Positions 26,555-35,898 of a DNA stretch of 54,029 bases are shown in pieces; within the stretch, counting starts at the first letter, position 1; each line of letters opens with the position of its first letter. Source of the stretch: an uncultured Bacteroidota bacterium (GTDB lineage Bacteria > Bacteroidota > Bacteroidia > Chitinophagales > LD1); assembly GCA_903861145.1 (NCBI GenBank), contig CAIOTH010000127.1:1-54029 (forward strand), in the 5' to 3' direction. Position numbers and translations under genes: made by a program. The notes under the pieces were generated by a model, which was given only the letters and a program-made list of their open reading frames with translations, did no database searches and had not been told where the DNA came from.

Positions 26555-27394
26555 ATGATATTAATTGCAGAGAGCGGATCGACAAAAACGGCATGGTTAA
26601 CCCAAAAAAATGAGTTATTTGAAACCATGGGTTTTAGCCCGCTTTTTCATACCGCTGATTTTATATATGAAGAGTTGACGAAACACGCCGGGCTGTATGA
26701 AGTTAGGGGCAAGTTTACGAAGGTGTTTTTTTATGGCACCGGTTGTTCGAGTGAAGAGAGAAAAGACATTATCCGCTCGGCATTAAAAAGATATTTTATC
26801 AATGCGGAAGTAATAGAGGTTGATCACGACCTGAAAGCCGCTGCAGTTGCTACCTATGATGGCAGAAAGGCAATTGCTTGTATATTAGGTACAGGATCAA
26901 ACTCTTGCCTTTATGATGGGAAGGAGATTTATGAAGAGGTACCATCATTAGGTTATATTTTAGGTGATGAGGGTGGAGGGGCTTATTTTGGAAGAAAGAT
27001 AGTGGCGGCATATTTATACCACGAATTGCCCCCCGCAACACATCAGCTTTTGACCGAAAGATATAAGCTTGAAAAGGAAGAAGTTTTAAAGCGTGTATAT
27101 AAAGAGCCGGGCGCTATTGTTTACTTAGCCGGCTTTGCCAAAATAATGAGCGAATCGCCGGATAAGGAATATATGGATGAACTCGCTGAAGAGGGCTTTA
27201 CCGATTTCTTTAACCACCATGTTTGCTGCTATAAAAACTACAAGCTATACCCGGTTCATTTTGTGGGCTCGATAGCTTACCATTTTAAACATGTGCTAGA
27301 GCTGGTTGCAAATAAAAAAGGTTGCGAACTAGGTGTAGTAGAGCGCAACCCTGTATATGGTTTGTTGAACTGGCACTTGAAAAACTCCAAATAA
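26555..27394 (+). CDS. N-acetylglucosamine kinase-like protein (BadF/BcrA ATPase family)
   Basis: The 279-residue ASKHA-fold protein has a phosphate-1 loop IAESGSTKTAW (about 4-14), DHDLKAAAVA (about 90-99), a phosphate-2 loop LGTGSNSCLYDG (about 112-123), LGDEGGGAYFGRK (about 131-143) and an adenosine motif GSIAYHFKHVL. The set matches the BadF/BadG/BcrA/BcrD family that includes N-acetylglucosamine kinases, used for amino-sugar recycling. The first loop has Glu where Asp is usual (ADSGSTK), a conservative change. The gene ends 11 nt before the convergent clpX. Confidence 0.85.
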   Translation: MILIAESGSTKTAWLTQKNELFETMGFSPLFHTADFIYEELTKHAGLYEVRGKFTKVFFYGTGCSSEERKDIIRSALKRYFINAEVIEVDHDLKAAAVATYDGRKAIACILGTGSNSCLYDGKEIYEEVPSLGYILGDEGGGAYFGRKIVAAYLYHELPPATHQLLTERYKLEKEEVLKRVYKEPGAIVYLAGFAKIMSESPDKEYMDELAEEGFTDFFNHHVCCYKNYKLYPVHFVGSIAYHFKHVLELVANKKGCELGVVERNPVYGLLNWHLKNSK

Positions 27395-27405
27395 GTTAAA
27401 AGCGA

Positions 27406-28635
27406 TTACGCAGCCTTAAGTTTGCTAACGTTGGTTTTTTCCAAACGGCTTTCAACAAACTCCCTGGTAATTGTAAACTCTTTAACACCGGGCTCAGATG
27501 GCAGGTCGAACATAGCATCGGTCATAATAGCTTCGCAGATTGAGCGCAGGCCACGGGCACCAAGCTTAAATTCAAGTGCTTTTTCTACTATATATTCAAT
27601 AGCATCATCTTCAAAAGCAAGCTGTATGTTATCAGCCTTAAATATCTTCTTGTACTGCTTCAGCAACGCGTTTTTAGGCTCAGTTAATATTGAAGTAAGG
27701 GCTTCTCTATCAAGAGGGTCCAAATGCACCAATACTGGCAAACGGCCTATTAATTCAGGTATCAAACCAAAGGTGCGAAGGTCGAGTGGTGAAATGTGTG
27801 ACAGGAAGTTCTCTTTATTAACCTCTTTATCCTCACCTTTTTTAAACCCAACTTTAGATTGGTTGAGGCGTGTAGCGATAAGCTTATCAATACCTTCAAA
27901 AGCTCCGCCGCAAATAAACAGGATGTTTGAGGTATCCACTTTCACCATCTTTTGTTCTGGGTGTTTACGTCCGCCCTGAGGAGGAACCAATACTTCTGTT
28001 CCCTCCAACAACTTTAGCATGGCCTGTTGAACCCCTTCGCCTGAAACATCGCGGGTTATAGACGGGTTATCGCCTTTGCGCGAAATCTTATCTATTTCAT
28101 CAATATATATGATACCGTGTTGGGCAGCGTTAATGTCGTAATTACAAACCTGTAAAAGTCGAGATAAAATGCTCTCTACATCTTCACCCACGTAGCCGGC
28201 TTCAGTAAACACAGTGGCATCAACAATGGCAAAAGGAACGTTTAAGAATTTGGCAATGGTTTTAGCCAACAGGGTTTTACCGGTACCGGTTTGGCCTACC
28301 ATTAGTATGTTGCTTTTTTCAATTTCTACCTCATCACTTTTGCTTTGGTTTAAGCGCTTATAGTGATTGTAAACCGCAACAGCAATATACTTTTTGGCTT
28401 CGTCCTGGCCAATTACATAGCCATCCAAAAACTTCTTGATATCGCGTGGCTTAACAGTGCTTGGCAGGTTAAACTGGAACTTCTTATGCTTCTGAAATAG
28501 TTCTTCATCAATAATTTGCTGGGCCTGACTTACGCAGTTTTCGCATATATGCCCTTCGATACCGGAAATAAGAATCTGGGTTTCCTTTTTCTTACGTCCG
28601 CAAAAAGAGCAACTTGGTTCGGCTTCTTTCTTCAT
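27406..28635 (-). CDS. clpX: ATP-dependent Clp protease ATP-binding subunit ClpX
   Basis: This AAA+ unfoldase feeds substrates to ClpP. From the ATG at 28635 it is 409 residues. It has a C4 zinc domain (CSFCGRKK ... CENCV), Walker A GQTGTGKT, the pore loop GYVGED, Walker [12 protein letters not shown] and the sensor-2 Arg in LGARGLRS near the C-terminus. An earlier TTG (28641) is two codons upstream and less likely. It lies 67 nt after clpP on the same strand, the usual clpP-clpX order. Confidence 0.97.
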   Translation of the reverse strand: MKKEAEPSCSFCGRKKKETQILISGIEGHICENCVSQAQQIIDEELFQKHKKFQFNLPSTVKPRDIKKFLDGYVIGQDEAKKYIAVAVYNHYKRLNQSKSDEVEIEKSNILMVGQTGTGKTLLAKTIAKFLNVPFAIVDATVFTEAGYVGEDVESILSRLLQVCNYDINAAQHGIIYIDEIDKISRKGDNPSITRDVSGEGVQQAMLKLLEGTEVLVPPQGGRKHPEQKMVKVDTSNILFICGGAFEGIDKLIATRLNQSKVGFKKGEDKEVNKENFLSHISPLDLRTFGLIPELIGRLPVLVHLDPLDREALTSILTEPKNALLKQYKKIFKADNIQLAFEDDAIEYIVEKALEFKLGARGLRSICEAIMTDAMFDLPSEPGVKEFTITREFVESRLEKTNVSKLKAA

Positions 28636-28702
28636 AATCAATCCTTCAGTCGTTTAATATAATCAATACGGAAGTTACTAAAAATGGTTGTAATTAACTC
28701 AA

Positions 28703-29407
28703 TTAGTCCTTCTTAGGTGTGCGTATCAGTACTTCGTCAATCATGCCATATTCTTTGGCTTCTTGTGCACCCATCCAGTAATCGCGGTCGCTATCGGCAG
28801 CAACTTTCTCTTTCGATTGGCCTGAATGCTCGCTAATGATGGTATAAAGTTCGTCCTTAATTTTGCGTATTTCTTTAACGGAAATCTCTATCTCACTGGC
28901 TTTACCACCGATGCCACCTAGTGGCTGGTGAATCATAACACGGGCATGCTTTAATGCAGTACGCTTTCCCTTCTCACCGGCGCAAAGTAACACCGCCGCC
29001 ATTGATGCTGCCATACCTGTGCAAATAGTTGCTACATCCATGGCAACGTATTGCATAGTATCATATATGCCAAGGCCTGAATAAACCTCACCTCCGGGGC
29101 TATGAACGTATATCTGCACATCGCTGCGAGAGTCGCTACTCTCAAGAAACAATAACTGGGCCTGTATAATGGCTGCAATGTAATCGTCAATAGGTGTTCC
29201 TAGAAAAATGATGCGGTCCATCATTAATCGCGAAAACACATCTACCTCTCTAAAAGGCATCTGGCGTTCTTCAATTACGGTACGGGTAAGGTTATCAATC
29301 TGACCTCCGCTATATACTTTCTTTTGATAATTCTCAAGGTGCATGCTGCTTAAACCGTGATGTTTTACAGCGTAGTTTTTAAAATCCTGGGCTTCTTTAA
29401 GGTTCAT
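28703..29407 (-). CDS. clpP: ATP-dependent Clp protease proteolytic subunit ClpP
   Basis: The 234-residue serine peptidase forms the chamber of the Clp protease. It shows the nucleophile Ser in GMAASMAAVLLCAG, the His in MIHQPLGG and the Asp in SDRDYWM, plus the conserved FLGTPIDDY. The ATG at 29407 (MNLKEAQDF) is preferred; a TTG at 29455 would add 16 residues that look like untranslated leader. It has a somewhat longer N-terminus than most ClpP (about 40 residues before the FLGTPI region), which may include a propeptide. clpX follows after 67 nt. Confidence 0.96.
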   Translation of the reverse strand: MNLKEAQDFKNYAVKHHGLSSMHLENYQKKVYSGGQIDNLTRTVIEERQMPFREVDVFSRLMMDRIIFLGTPIDDYIAAIIQAQLLFLESSDSRSDVQIYVHSPGGEVYSGLGIYDTMQYVAMDVATICTGMAASMAAVLLCAGEKGKRTALKHARVMIHQPLGGIGGKASEIEISVKEIRKIKDELYTIISEHSGQSKEKVAADSDRDYWMGAQEAKEYGMIDEVLIRTPKKD

Positions 29408-29671
29408 AGTTTTATATTTCGGTTCTAAAATGATGTTGTTTTTCCAAATAAACAAGCTGAATGATAAGACGACAAAGTACGGTTTGTATTTTAGTCTATG
29501 TTAAATACTTTTCCCCACCCCGATTCATTGGCTCACTAACAAACTTTGTCTACCAATTGTTTACACAAGTTAAAACAATTCGATATTATCAAACATGGCA
29601 CAAAATTGGCCTATCAGCATAGAATAACAAATTAGTATCCTTATTATTACGCTGTAAAACAAACCCATAAA

Positions 29672-31000
29672 ATGAAGAACCTTATATTTTTAGTTGGCTT
29701 ATTAGCCCTAGGCTCCTGTGCACGCCAAAACCTGAATTATCAAAGTAGCCATCCTAACGGCTACAACCAGGATAACAACCCTGCACCCGATCAAGCCAAT
29801 TACACGCAGGCCCCTCAAAACAATAATCAGCAGAACGATTATTACGTAAACAATAACAATGGTAGTTATAACAACAACATCGACTATAACGCTCCATCCT
29901 ATCAAACTTTTTACGACGAATTGAGCCCTTACGGAAGTTGGGTGAGCAATCCGAGTTATGGCTATGTGTGGGTACCAAACGCAGGCCCAGGCTTTTCACC
30001 TTATTGCACCAACGGCCAATGGGTATATACTACCTATGGGTGGACCTGGTCATCAAACTACAGTTGGGGATGGGCACCATTTCACTACGGGCGTTGGTTA
30101 ATGGACCCTATGTATGGTTGGATGTGGGTTCCGGGCCACGAATGGGGACCAGCATGGGTTACCTGGGGACAAACCAACGGTTATTATGGTTGGGCGCCAA
30201 TTGGCCCGGGGGTAGTAGTATACGAGGGTTATCGTCCCGCTGCTCAATACTGGGTATATGTACCGCAAGAGCGCATTATGTATGGTAATGTTTCCGGCTA
30301 CGCCATTAACTCATACTCGGTTAATTATGGAACTGCCATTAACTATAACAATGTAAACATAATCAACAACCATAACACCTATAACAACGCGGTTTACAAC
30401 TCGGGTCCGCAGCCCAATGAAGTTGAACATGTTACCGGGAACAAAATAACCCCTGTTACTGTAAACACAACAGCTAAACCGATCGCCGGCGGAAACAACA
30501 CCAACCAGCTCAACTTATACAGGCCGGCTATCAATAGCACCAGCGTTAAAACAGCCACACCGGTAAAAGTTACACCGGTAAATAACCTTAAGCCTGTAAA
30601 TACTAACGTGGCACCGGCCAATCCTAAATCGCAGCCAGTTATCCATAACAATCCAAGTCAGCCCGTTAATAACCAAAGACCCATCGAACCGGTGCACGAA
30701 CAACCGGTTCAACACGAACAGCCTATACAACACCAACAGCCGGTTCAACATGAACAACCTGTTCAGCACCAACAGCCTATTCAGCACGAGCAACCCATAC
30801 AACACGAACAACCTATTCAACACGAACAGCCCATACAGCATCAGCAACCTGTCCAAAACGAAAGACCGTCTGAGCCTATCAGAGAACAACCAAGGCCTGT
30901 TCAGCAAAATAACAACCAAAGGCCTCCGGTTCAACAAATTAAGCCTAAACCTCAACCTAAACCTGTGCAGCCAAGGCCAGCGCCTGAGAAAAAGAAATAA
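29672..31000 (+). CDS. DUF6600 lipoprotein with Gln-rich hexapeptide repeats
   Basis: This 442-residue lipoprotein has a signal ending in the lipobox LGSC. Residues about 20-75 are a low-complexity Asn/Gln/Tyr stretch. Residues about 75-210 form the Trp/Tyr/Gly-rich DUF6600 domain (SPYGSWVSNPSYGYVWVP, GWAPFHYGRW, GWMWVPGHEWGPAWV). The C-terminal third is extended: nine hexapeptides of the form H-E/Q-Q-P-V/I-Q (about 342-395), then a Pro/Arg/Lys tail ending EKKK. The domain function is not established, and the tail looks like a spacer across the periplasm or a cell-wall binding region. A 20-bp hairpin terminator follows. Confidence 0.85.
   Translation: MKNLIFLVGLLALGSCARQNLNYQSSHPNGYNQDNNPAPDQANYTQAPQNNNQQNDYYVNNNNGSYNNNIDYNAPSYQTFYDELSPYGSWVSNPSYGYVWVPNAGPGFSPYCTNGQWVYTTYGWTWSSNYSWGWAPFHYGRWLMDPMYGWMWVPGHEWGPAWVTWGQTNGYYGWAPIGPGVVVYEGYRPAAQYWVYVPQERIMYGNVSGYAINSYSVNYGTAINYNNVNIINNHNTYNNAVYNSGPQPNEVEHVTGNKITPVTVNTTAKPIAGGNNTNQLNLYRPAINSTSVKTATPVKVTPVNNLKPVNTNVAPANPKSQPVIHNNPSQPVNNQRPIEPVHEQPVQHEQPIQHQQPVQHEQPVQHQQPIQHEQPIQHEQPIQHEQPIQHQQPVQNERPSEPIREQPRPVQQNNNQRPPVQQIKPKPQPKPVQPRPAPEKKK
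30695..30856 (+). repeat. Tandem 18-nt repeat, nine copies, in coding sequence
   Basis: Nine in-frame units of 18 nt encode HEQPVQ-like hexapeptides (H-E/Q-Q-P-V/I-Q) without spacer. Synonymous changes between units (CAC/CAT, CCG/CCT/CCC) show that they are not freshly duplicated. Such arrays change copy number by slippage. Confidence 0.9.
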
Positions 31001-31025
31001 CCATATTTAATTAATACAAGCTAAT

Positions 31026-31070
31026 AAGCAAAACCCCGATGGTCAGGTTGACCATCGGGGTTTTGCTTTA
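31026..31070 (+). terminator. Strong hairpin terminator after the DUF6600 gene
   Basis: Two 20-nt arms (31026-31045 and 31049-31068) pair around a 3-nt GGT loop. The stem core is ACCCCGATGGTCA. T-rich and A-rich flanks let it work on either strand. Confidence 0.88.
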
Positions 31071-31130
31071 AGAGGCTGAATACAAATAAACTTTAGCAAC
31101 CCGGCTTACGTTGTAATAAAAACGCTGATT

Positions 31131-32492
31131 ATGGCTTCTATTATTTCAAAAGTTAAACAGGCCTATTTATTGTTTAAGCATATCGACCTTGATCAAATAA
31201 GCCATCTGGCCTCTAAAGTCGATTTGGGCGAAGTGGTTCATAATGTTAGCAACCTAGACGATAAGCAACTGGCTCAATTAATGAAGATGCTAAACACCGG
31301 CAATCATAAGGAAAGAATCCTTCCACCTATTGAAGGCGACTTTTACCATTTGGATCATGTGCTTACAACCGGGGAGCGTGAACTACAATTGAGATTACGC
31401 AACTTTATGGAAACCGATGTCAAACCCTTGGTAAATCATTACTGGCTTAAGGCTGAATTCCCATTTGAGATTATACCTAAGTTGGCAGCCCTTAATATTT
31501 GCGGTACCACTTACCAGGGTTACGGGTGCCCCAATCTTACGCCTATGATGGAGGGTATGTTAGCCATGGAATTAGCCAGAGTTGACACGTCCATTTCCAC
31601 CTTTTTCGGGGTTCAGAGCGGGTTAGTGATGGGCTCAATTTACCTGCTGGGCAGTGAAGAACAAAAGCAGGAGTGGTTGCCCAATCTGCAGCAGTTTAAA
31701 AAGATTGGCGCCTTCGGATTAACCGAGCCCGAAGTTGGTTCTGCAGTTGCTGCAGGCCTTACAACGGAAGCTCGGCGCAATGGAGATACCTGGATATTGA
31801 ATGGCCAAAAGAAATGGATAGGTAACTCCACCTTTGCCGATGTTATTATTATTTGGGCTAAAGATGTAGCCGATGGTGAGGTAAAGGGCTTTTTAGTGCG
31901 CAAGGGCTCAGTAGGGCTGAATGTAGAAAAGATGGAAGATAAGATGGCGCTGCGCATAGTTCAGAACGGTTTAATAACACTCACCAATTGCGAAGTGCTT
32001 GAAACGGACCGGTTGCAAAAAGCCAACTCATTTAAAGATACTGCAAACGTGTTGCGTATGACCCGCGCTGCTGTAGCCTGGCAGGCTGTCGGCTGTGCCC
32101 GCGGTGCCTACGAAAGTGCGCTTGATTATACCCGTAAAAGAAACCAGTTTGGCAAGCCCATTGCTTCATTTCAACTAATACAAAACCACCTGGTCGAAAT
32201 GCTATCAAACCTAACAGCCATGCAAACTATGGTATTGCGCCTCTCTCAATTGCAACATGAAGAAAAAATAACAGATGAACACGCCTCTTTGGCCAAGGTA
32301 TTTTGCAGCCTGCGTACCAGGGATGTGGTGAGCCACGCCCGAGAAGTAATGGGTGGAAATGGGATTTTGCTGCAATATGATGTAGCCCGCTTTGTTGCCG
32401 ATGCTGAAGCCATTTACTCGTACGAGGGCACTAAAGAAATTAACTTGCTAATTGTTGGGCGCGCTATAACGGGCTTTAGCGCGTTTGTGTAA
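31131..32492 (+). CDS. Acyl-CoA dehydrogenase (ACX4 / glutaryl-CoA dehydrogenase-like)
   Basis: This 453-residue flavoenzyme oxidises an acyl-CoA, probably in fatty or dicarboxylic acid breakdown. FAD and substrate motifs are visible: GAFGLTEPEVGS (about 197-208), NGQKKWIGNSTFAD (about 223-236), YTRKRNQFGKPI and, near the end, SYEGTKEINLLIVGRAITG with the catalytic Glu. The sequence flavour (YGCPNLTP, ARVDTSISTFFGVQSGL) is that of plant ACX4 and bacterial glutaryl-CoA-type enzymes. The first 65 residues are an extra helical segment (DLDQISHLASKVDLG) not needed for catalysis and unusual for the family. A strong hairpin separates it from the upstream gene. Confidence 0.93.
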   Translation: MASIISKVKQAYLLFKHIDLDQISHLASKVDLGEVVHNVSNLDDKQLAQLMKMLNTGNHKERILPPIEGDFYHLDHVLTTGERELQLRLRNFMETDVKPLVNHYWLKAEFPFEIIPKLAALNICGTTYQGYGCPNLTPMMEGMLAMELARVDTSISTFFGVQSGLVMGSIYLLGSEEQKQEWLPNLQQFKKIGAFGLTEPEVGSAVAAGLTTEARRNGDTWILNGQKKWIGNSTFADVIIIWAKDVADGEVKGFLVRKGSVGLNVEKMEDKMALRIVQNGLITLTNCEVLETDRLQKANSFKDTANVLRMTRAAVAWQAVGCARGAYESALDYTRKRNQFGKPIASFQLIQNHLVEMLSNLTAMQTMVLRLSQLQHEEKITDEHASLAKVFCSLRTRDVVSHAREVMGGNGILLQYDVARFVADAEAIYSYEGTKEINLLIVGRAITGFSAFV

Positions 32493-32534
32493 ATTTGCCA
32501 TACAGACTTAAATTAGGTATAACATAAAATAATT

Positions 32535-32948
32535 ATGTCAAACAGAGTAGCCGTATTTCGCAAGGTAACCTTTAACGCTGCCCACAGGCTTTATCGTAAA
32601 GACTGGAGCGACGATAAAAACAAAGAGGTATTTGGCCTTTGCGCCAACCCCCATTATCACGGTCATAACTACCGGTTGGATGTACGGGTAGTTGGCGAAA
32701 TTGACCCCGAAACCGGTTATGTAATCGACCTCAAACAACTCAACGATTTGATTACTGAAGAGATAACCGAGCGCTTTGACCACCGCAACCTCAATCTCGA
32801 CTGCCCCGAATTTAAAACCCTGAATCCCACAGGTGAAAACATCGTGGTGGTAATTTATCACCTTATTCGCAAACGCCTGGCAGAGCGGTTCGACCTGCAG
32901 GTTCGCTTATGGGAAACCGAAAAGAACTACTTCGAATATCCTGCTTAA
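32535..32948 (+). CDS. 6-pyruvoyl tetrahydropterin synthase / QueD family
   Basis: The 137-residue enzyme has the zinc-binding FNAAHRL (about 12-18) and LCANPHYHGHNYRL (about 36-49), i.e. the three His zinc ligands and the catalytic Cys in the order Cys-x5-His-x-His. FDHRNLNLDCPEF and LWETEKNYFEY with a conserved Glu follow. Such enzymes turn dihydroneopterin triphosphate into pyruvoyl- or carboxy-tetrahydropterin, for biopterin or queuosine. The spacing of Cys and His fits a PTPS activity, but QueD cannot be excluded. No other pterin or queuosine gene lies near. Confidence 0.9.
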   Translation: MSNRVAVFRKVTFNAAHRLYRKDWSDDKNKEVFGLCANPHYHGHNYRLDVRVVGEIDPETGYVIDLKQLNDLITEEITERFDHRNLNLDCPEFKTLNPTGENIVVVIYHLIRKRLAERFDLQVRLWETEKNYFEYPA

Positions 32949-32969
32949 TATACAATAAATTAATTAACG

Positions 32970-33731
32970 TTACGGCATAACAAAACTCGTTGTTGCCGCG
33001 TTTGCGCTTATTGCGCTAAACGAAAGTCTTCCTGTATTGGCTAAATCTTCCACATCCGACGTACTTGCAAAACTTGCTGCTGCACCGTAGGCCGCAAAAT
33101 AAACGGTCGAACCACTGGTAAAGCCCGCATCGTTTAAATCCGAAACCGGAATTTTTACTGTAAAAGTAGTTAGGTTATTATTAGCTGTACCCGAGTAATA
33201 TATCAGGTAATTAGCCGGTAGCGAAGATACCGATGGAGACGAACCAACAAATACAACATAGGTTCTTTTCCTGGTGTCAGAACCTGAAAACGTTCCTTGT
33301 AGTACTACATTACCAAGGGTATCGGTAGGCGGAGCAAGAATCGAATCAAAAAAATTAGGTATAGCGCTCAATTTGGCATCATGGTCAATATTGCCTTCTC
33401 CCAAAAAACCCAAAGCCGAATTCAGAAGGCTTCCAAAACCCGGACAGGTATAACCAATAGTATACTGTCCCTGTGCAATACCATTAAAACCGTATTTACC
33501 TGTTGAATCAGTCGTTGCGTTTGAAACGCTGCCCGAGGAAGTATTTAATGTAACCGTTACAGCATTAAGCCCCGAAAAAATCTTGCCACCGTATTGATCG
33601 TACAAGGTAACATAGCCATACAAATTGCCAGTTACCTGAGTGTTAGTAGCAGTCGGTTGCTTCTTGCATCCTGATTCAAGAAACAAGGCCAGAATTAAAA
33701 CAACTAACGGAAGGGAGGATATTTTTTTCAT
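32970..33731 (-). CDS. Secreted protein with carboxypeptidase-regulatory-like domain
   Basis: This 253-residue protein has an N-terminal signal peptide ending LESGCKK. The Cys fits a lipoprotein, although the -3 residue (Glu) is unusual for a lipobox. Residues about 36-110 have the beta-sandwich pattern of Ig/CarboxypepD_reg-like domains (GNLYGYVTLYDQYGGKIF, TTDSTGKYGFNGIAQGQYTI). The rest is beta-rich and Ser/Thr-rich with no recognised motif. The function is unknown. It lies 70 nt from the next same-strand gene. Confidence 0.7.
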   Translation of the reverse strand: MKKISSLPLVVLILALFLESGCKKQPTATNTQVTGNLYGYVTLYDQYGGKIFSGLNAVTVTLNTSSGSVSNATTDSTGKYGFNGIAQGQYTIGYTCPGFGSLLNSALGFLGEGNIDHDAKLSAIPNFFDSILAPPTDTLGNVVLQGTFSGSDTRKRTYVVFVGSSPSVSSLPANYLIYYSGTANNNLTTFTVKIPVSDLNDAGFTSGSTVYFAAYGAAASFASTSDVEDLANTGRLSFSAISANAATTSFVMP

Positions 33732-33802
33732 GTTTAGGATTTATGGTTGATTGTTGTAGACTACAATTATACTTAGAAGTTTAAAGGGCATAAAAAATAT
33801 TT

Positions 33803-34822
33803 TTAGTGGAAGCAAATATCCATGTAAACCGGAAGATGGTCGGAGTAACCACCCACCCAAAAATCGCCTAAATAAGTACGGCTGGGCACTAAACCATATT
33901 TAGGGTTGTCATACATAATCCATAGTGGCTTAAAAATATGTGCCGCGGAGTTTTTGATGTAATAAGGATTCTCAGAGGTTAGCATGTTCTTGGAAACGAT
34001 AAGCTGGTCAAAAACATCATTCTGCTCATGGTACTTTAAAGTAAACTCATGCCTTGATTGCGGCAATCTCATAAGGTTCACCAAATTTTGATTAAGCGGA
34101 TATTTGTAATTGCCCGAACACAAATATTCAACGCTCTTATTATCTGGGTTATCATTAAAATCGCCCATAATAACAATACGCGCAAAAGGCTCACCTTTAT
34201 AAATGTCCTCAACTTTGGCTTTAAGCACCATGGCAGCCGTAATTCTTTTCTTTTCACTGTCACCGTTGGCGGCTCTCCTGCTTGGCCAGTGATTCACAAA
34301 AAAGTATACCGGAAACTGTTCAGTCATGTAACCTTTAAAATAAATGATGTCCCGGGTTTTATCATCAGGGTCAAAAGTAAATTCAACCTTTAAAAAGGCA
34401 TCAAATACTTCCTGAATCATGTCCTTGTTATAAAGCAATGCCACATCAATGCCCCGTTCATCCGGCGACTCATGATGCACAATGCCAAGGTTAAAATTTT
34501 GCAATGCCGGCTGCGCAATTAAATCTTCAACCACCTTACGGTTTTCTACTTCCGATAACCCAATAGCTATCGGTTGAATTGAATCTAACAATGCAGCAAT
34601 CACTTTCGAGATATGCTCAAGCTTCAGTTGGTATTTCTTTGTATCCCACTTGCTCTTTGCGGTAGGTAAAAACTCTTCGTCATGTTTTACCGGGTCCTTA
34701 ATCGTATCAAACAGATTCTCAACATTGTAAAAAATTACCCTGCCCGGCTTAAGCAACGGTTCTTCCTGTGCGCAAATGCGCCCATAAACAAACAGGAGAG
34801 ATATGAATAAAAGCCTCTTCAC
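33803..34822 (-). CDS. Secreted endonuclease/exonuclease/phosphatase-fold protein
   Basis: This 339-residue protein has a signal peptide (MKRLLFISLLFVYGRICAQ, cleavage about residue 19) and the EEP catalytic motifs: FYNVENLFD (about 31-39), LSEVENR (about 88-94), IMGDFNDNPDN (about 218-228) and SDHLPVYMDI near the C-terminus. The family hydrolyses DNA, sphingolipid or phosphoinositide phosphodiesters; the substrate is not predicted. The start is GTG, placed one base after the stop codon of the upstream rmlD-like gene (TGAGTG), so translation is coupled to that gene. Confidence 0.88.
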   Translation of the reverse strand: MKRLLFISLLFVYGRICAQEEPLLKPGRVIFYNVENLFDTIKDPVKHDEEFLPTAKSKWDTKKYQLKLEHISKVIAALLDSIQPIAIGLSEVENRKVVEDLIAQPALQNFNLGIVHHESPDERGIDVALLYNKDMIQEVFDAFLKVEFTFDPDDKTRDIIYFKGYMTEQFPVYFFVNHWPSRRAANGDSEKKRITAAMVLKAKVEDIYKGEPFARIVIMGDFNDNPDNKSVEYLCSGNYKYPLNQNLVNLMRLPQSRHEFTLKYHEQNDVFDQLIVSKNMLTSENPYYIKNSAAHIFKPLWIMYDNPKYGLVPSRTYLGDFWVGGYSDHLPVYMDICFH

Positions 34823-35707
34823 TCAAAAATATTTTTCGGTTGCAATTCTCTCAAGTTCCTCATCTGCACTCATAGGGTAAAAACCTAAGGCCATTGCCTT
34901 ATTTATATTTAAAGAAACATCAGCCGGCCGCGGTGCCATATTTACTACATCCTTTTGGCTACCCTGTTTAATCAGTCCGCCATTTAAATCAAAAACCTTA
35001 ACCACTTTCATCCCAAAATCATACCTCGATAACCGCTCTCTACCGGCAACATGCACAATACCCGAAGTCTTTCCCATTAGCTTAAATATTCCTTCGCTAA
35101 TGCTTCTGGCCCCGCAAATACTTCGATATTCGTCAACAAACAGCGTAGTCTCCTCGCCTTGTTTTAACCGCTTAATAAAGCCGTGCATATAATTTTCCGG
35201 TGATGCCTGGGGGTACCCAAACATAATGGGCAACCTATAAACCGTAGCTTCCGGATATATCTTCAATATTTCATCTTCCGCAATTGCCTTTTGCTCCCCG
35301 TAAACACTTAACGGATTTTTTTCATCCTCCTCAGTGTACATGCCCTTTTTCCCATCAAAAACAAGGTCCGTAGATGTAAACACAAAAGGAATCTGAAAAT
35401 CACAACAAATACCCGCTATGTTTTTACTGGCCTCAACATTTACCGAGTGCGATACCTCTTTATTTTGTTCGCAAAAATTAGCGTCGGCAATGGCTGCAGT
35501 ATGTATAACTGCATCCGGCTCTATATCATCAAAATAATTGCCAAGTTCAATGTAGTTGGTAAGGTCACACTTTACGGGTATAGCGCCCGTAAAATCAAAT
35601 TCGTTCGCATTTGTAATGCCGTAAATATCCCAATCGTTGGCAAAAACCCGTAATAGGTGGTAACCCAAAAAGCCTGAGGCACCGGTAAGAAGCAATTTTT
35701 TCTTCAT
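34823..35707 (-). CDS. RmlD-like NAD(P)-dependent sugar-nucleotide reductase
   Basis: This 294-residue extended short-chain dehydrogenase has GASGFLGYHLL (about 8-18), the HTAAIADANFCEQN segment and an active-site YGEQK (Y and K four apart, about 132-136). The nearest group is dTDP-4-dehydrorhamnose reductase (RmlD). No RmlABC genes lie near, so the sugar it acts on is unknown. Its stop abuts the GTG start of the EEP protein. The next gene upstream (P450) is 191 nt away. Confidence 0.85.
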   Translation of the reverse strand: MKKKLLLTGASGFLGYHLLRVFANDWDIYGITNANEFDFTGAIPVKCDLTNYIELGNYFDDIEPDAVIHTAAIADANFCEQNKEVSHSVNVEASKNIAGICCDFQIPFVFTSTDLVFDGKKGMYTEEDEKNPLSVYGEQKAIAEDEILKIYPEATVYRLPIMFGYPQASPENYMHGFIKRLKQGEETTLFVDEYRSICGARSISEGIFKLMGKTSGIVHVAGRERLSRYDFGMKVVKVFDLNGGLIKQGSQKDVVNMAPRPADVSLNINKAMALGFYPMSADEELERIATEKYF

Positions 35708-35898
35708 GTAATAAATGCCATCGCAAGTAAGTTAATTTTCGGCATTCCAGATTAATCTCTTCTTAAACGCTTTCCCACGCCATACCCCATGCATAACCTT
35801 GCCGTTAACTCTATTCATATCACATGGAATAAAATCTATACAACAAATGTAAAGCGTTTGATAGCTGTATAAAAGGGGTGAGGATAACTTTAAAGCAT

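Noticed and set aside
30695-30856. CRISPR-like array
   Set aside because: Units of 18 nt abut without spacers and keep the reading frame of a Gln/Pro-rich tail, so this is a coding tandem repeat.
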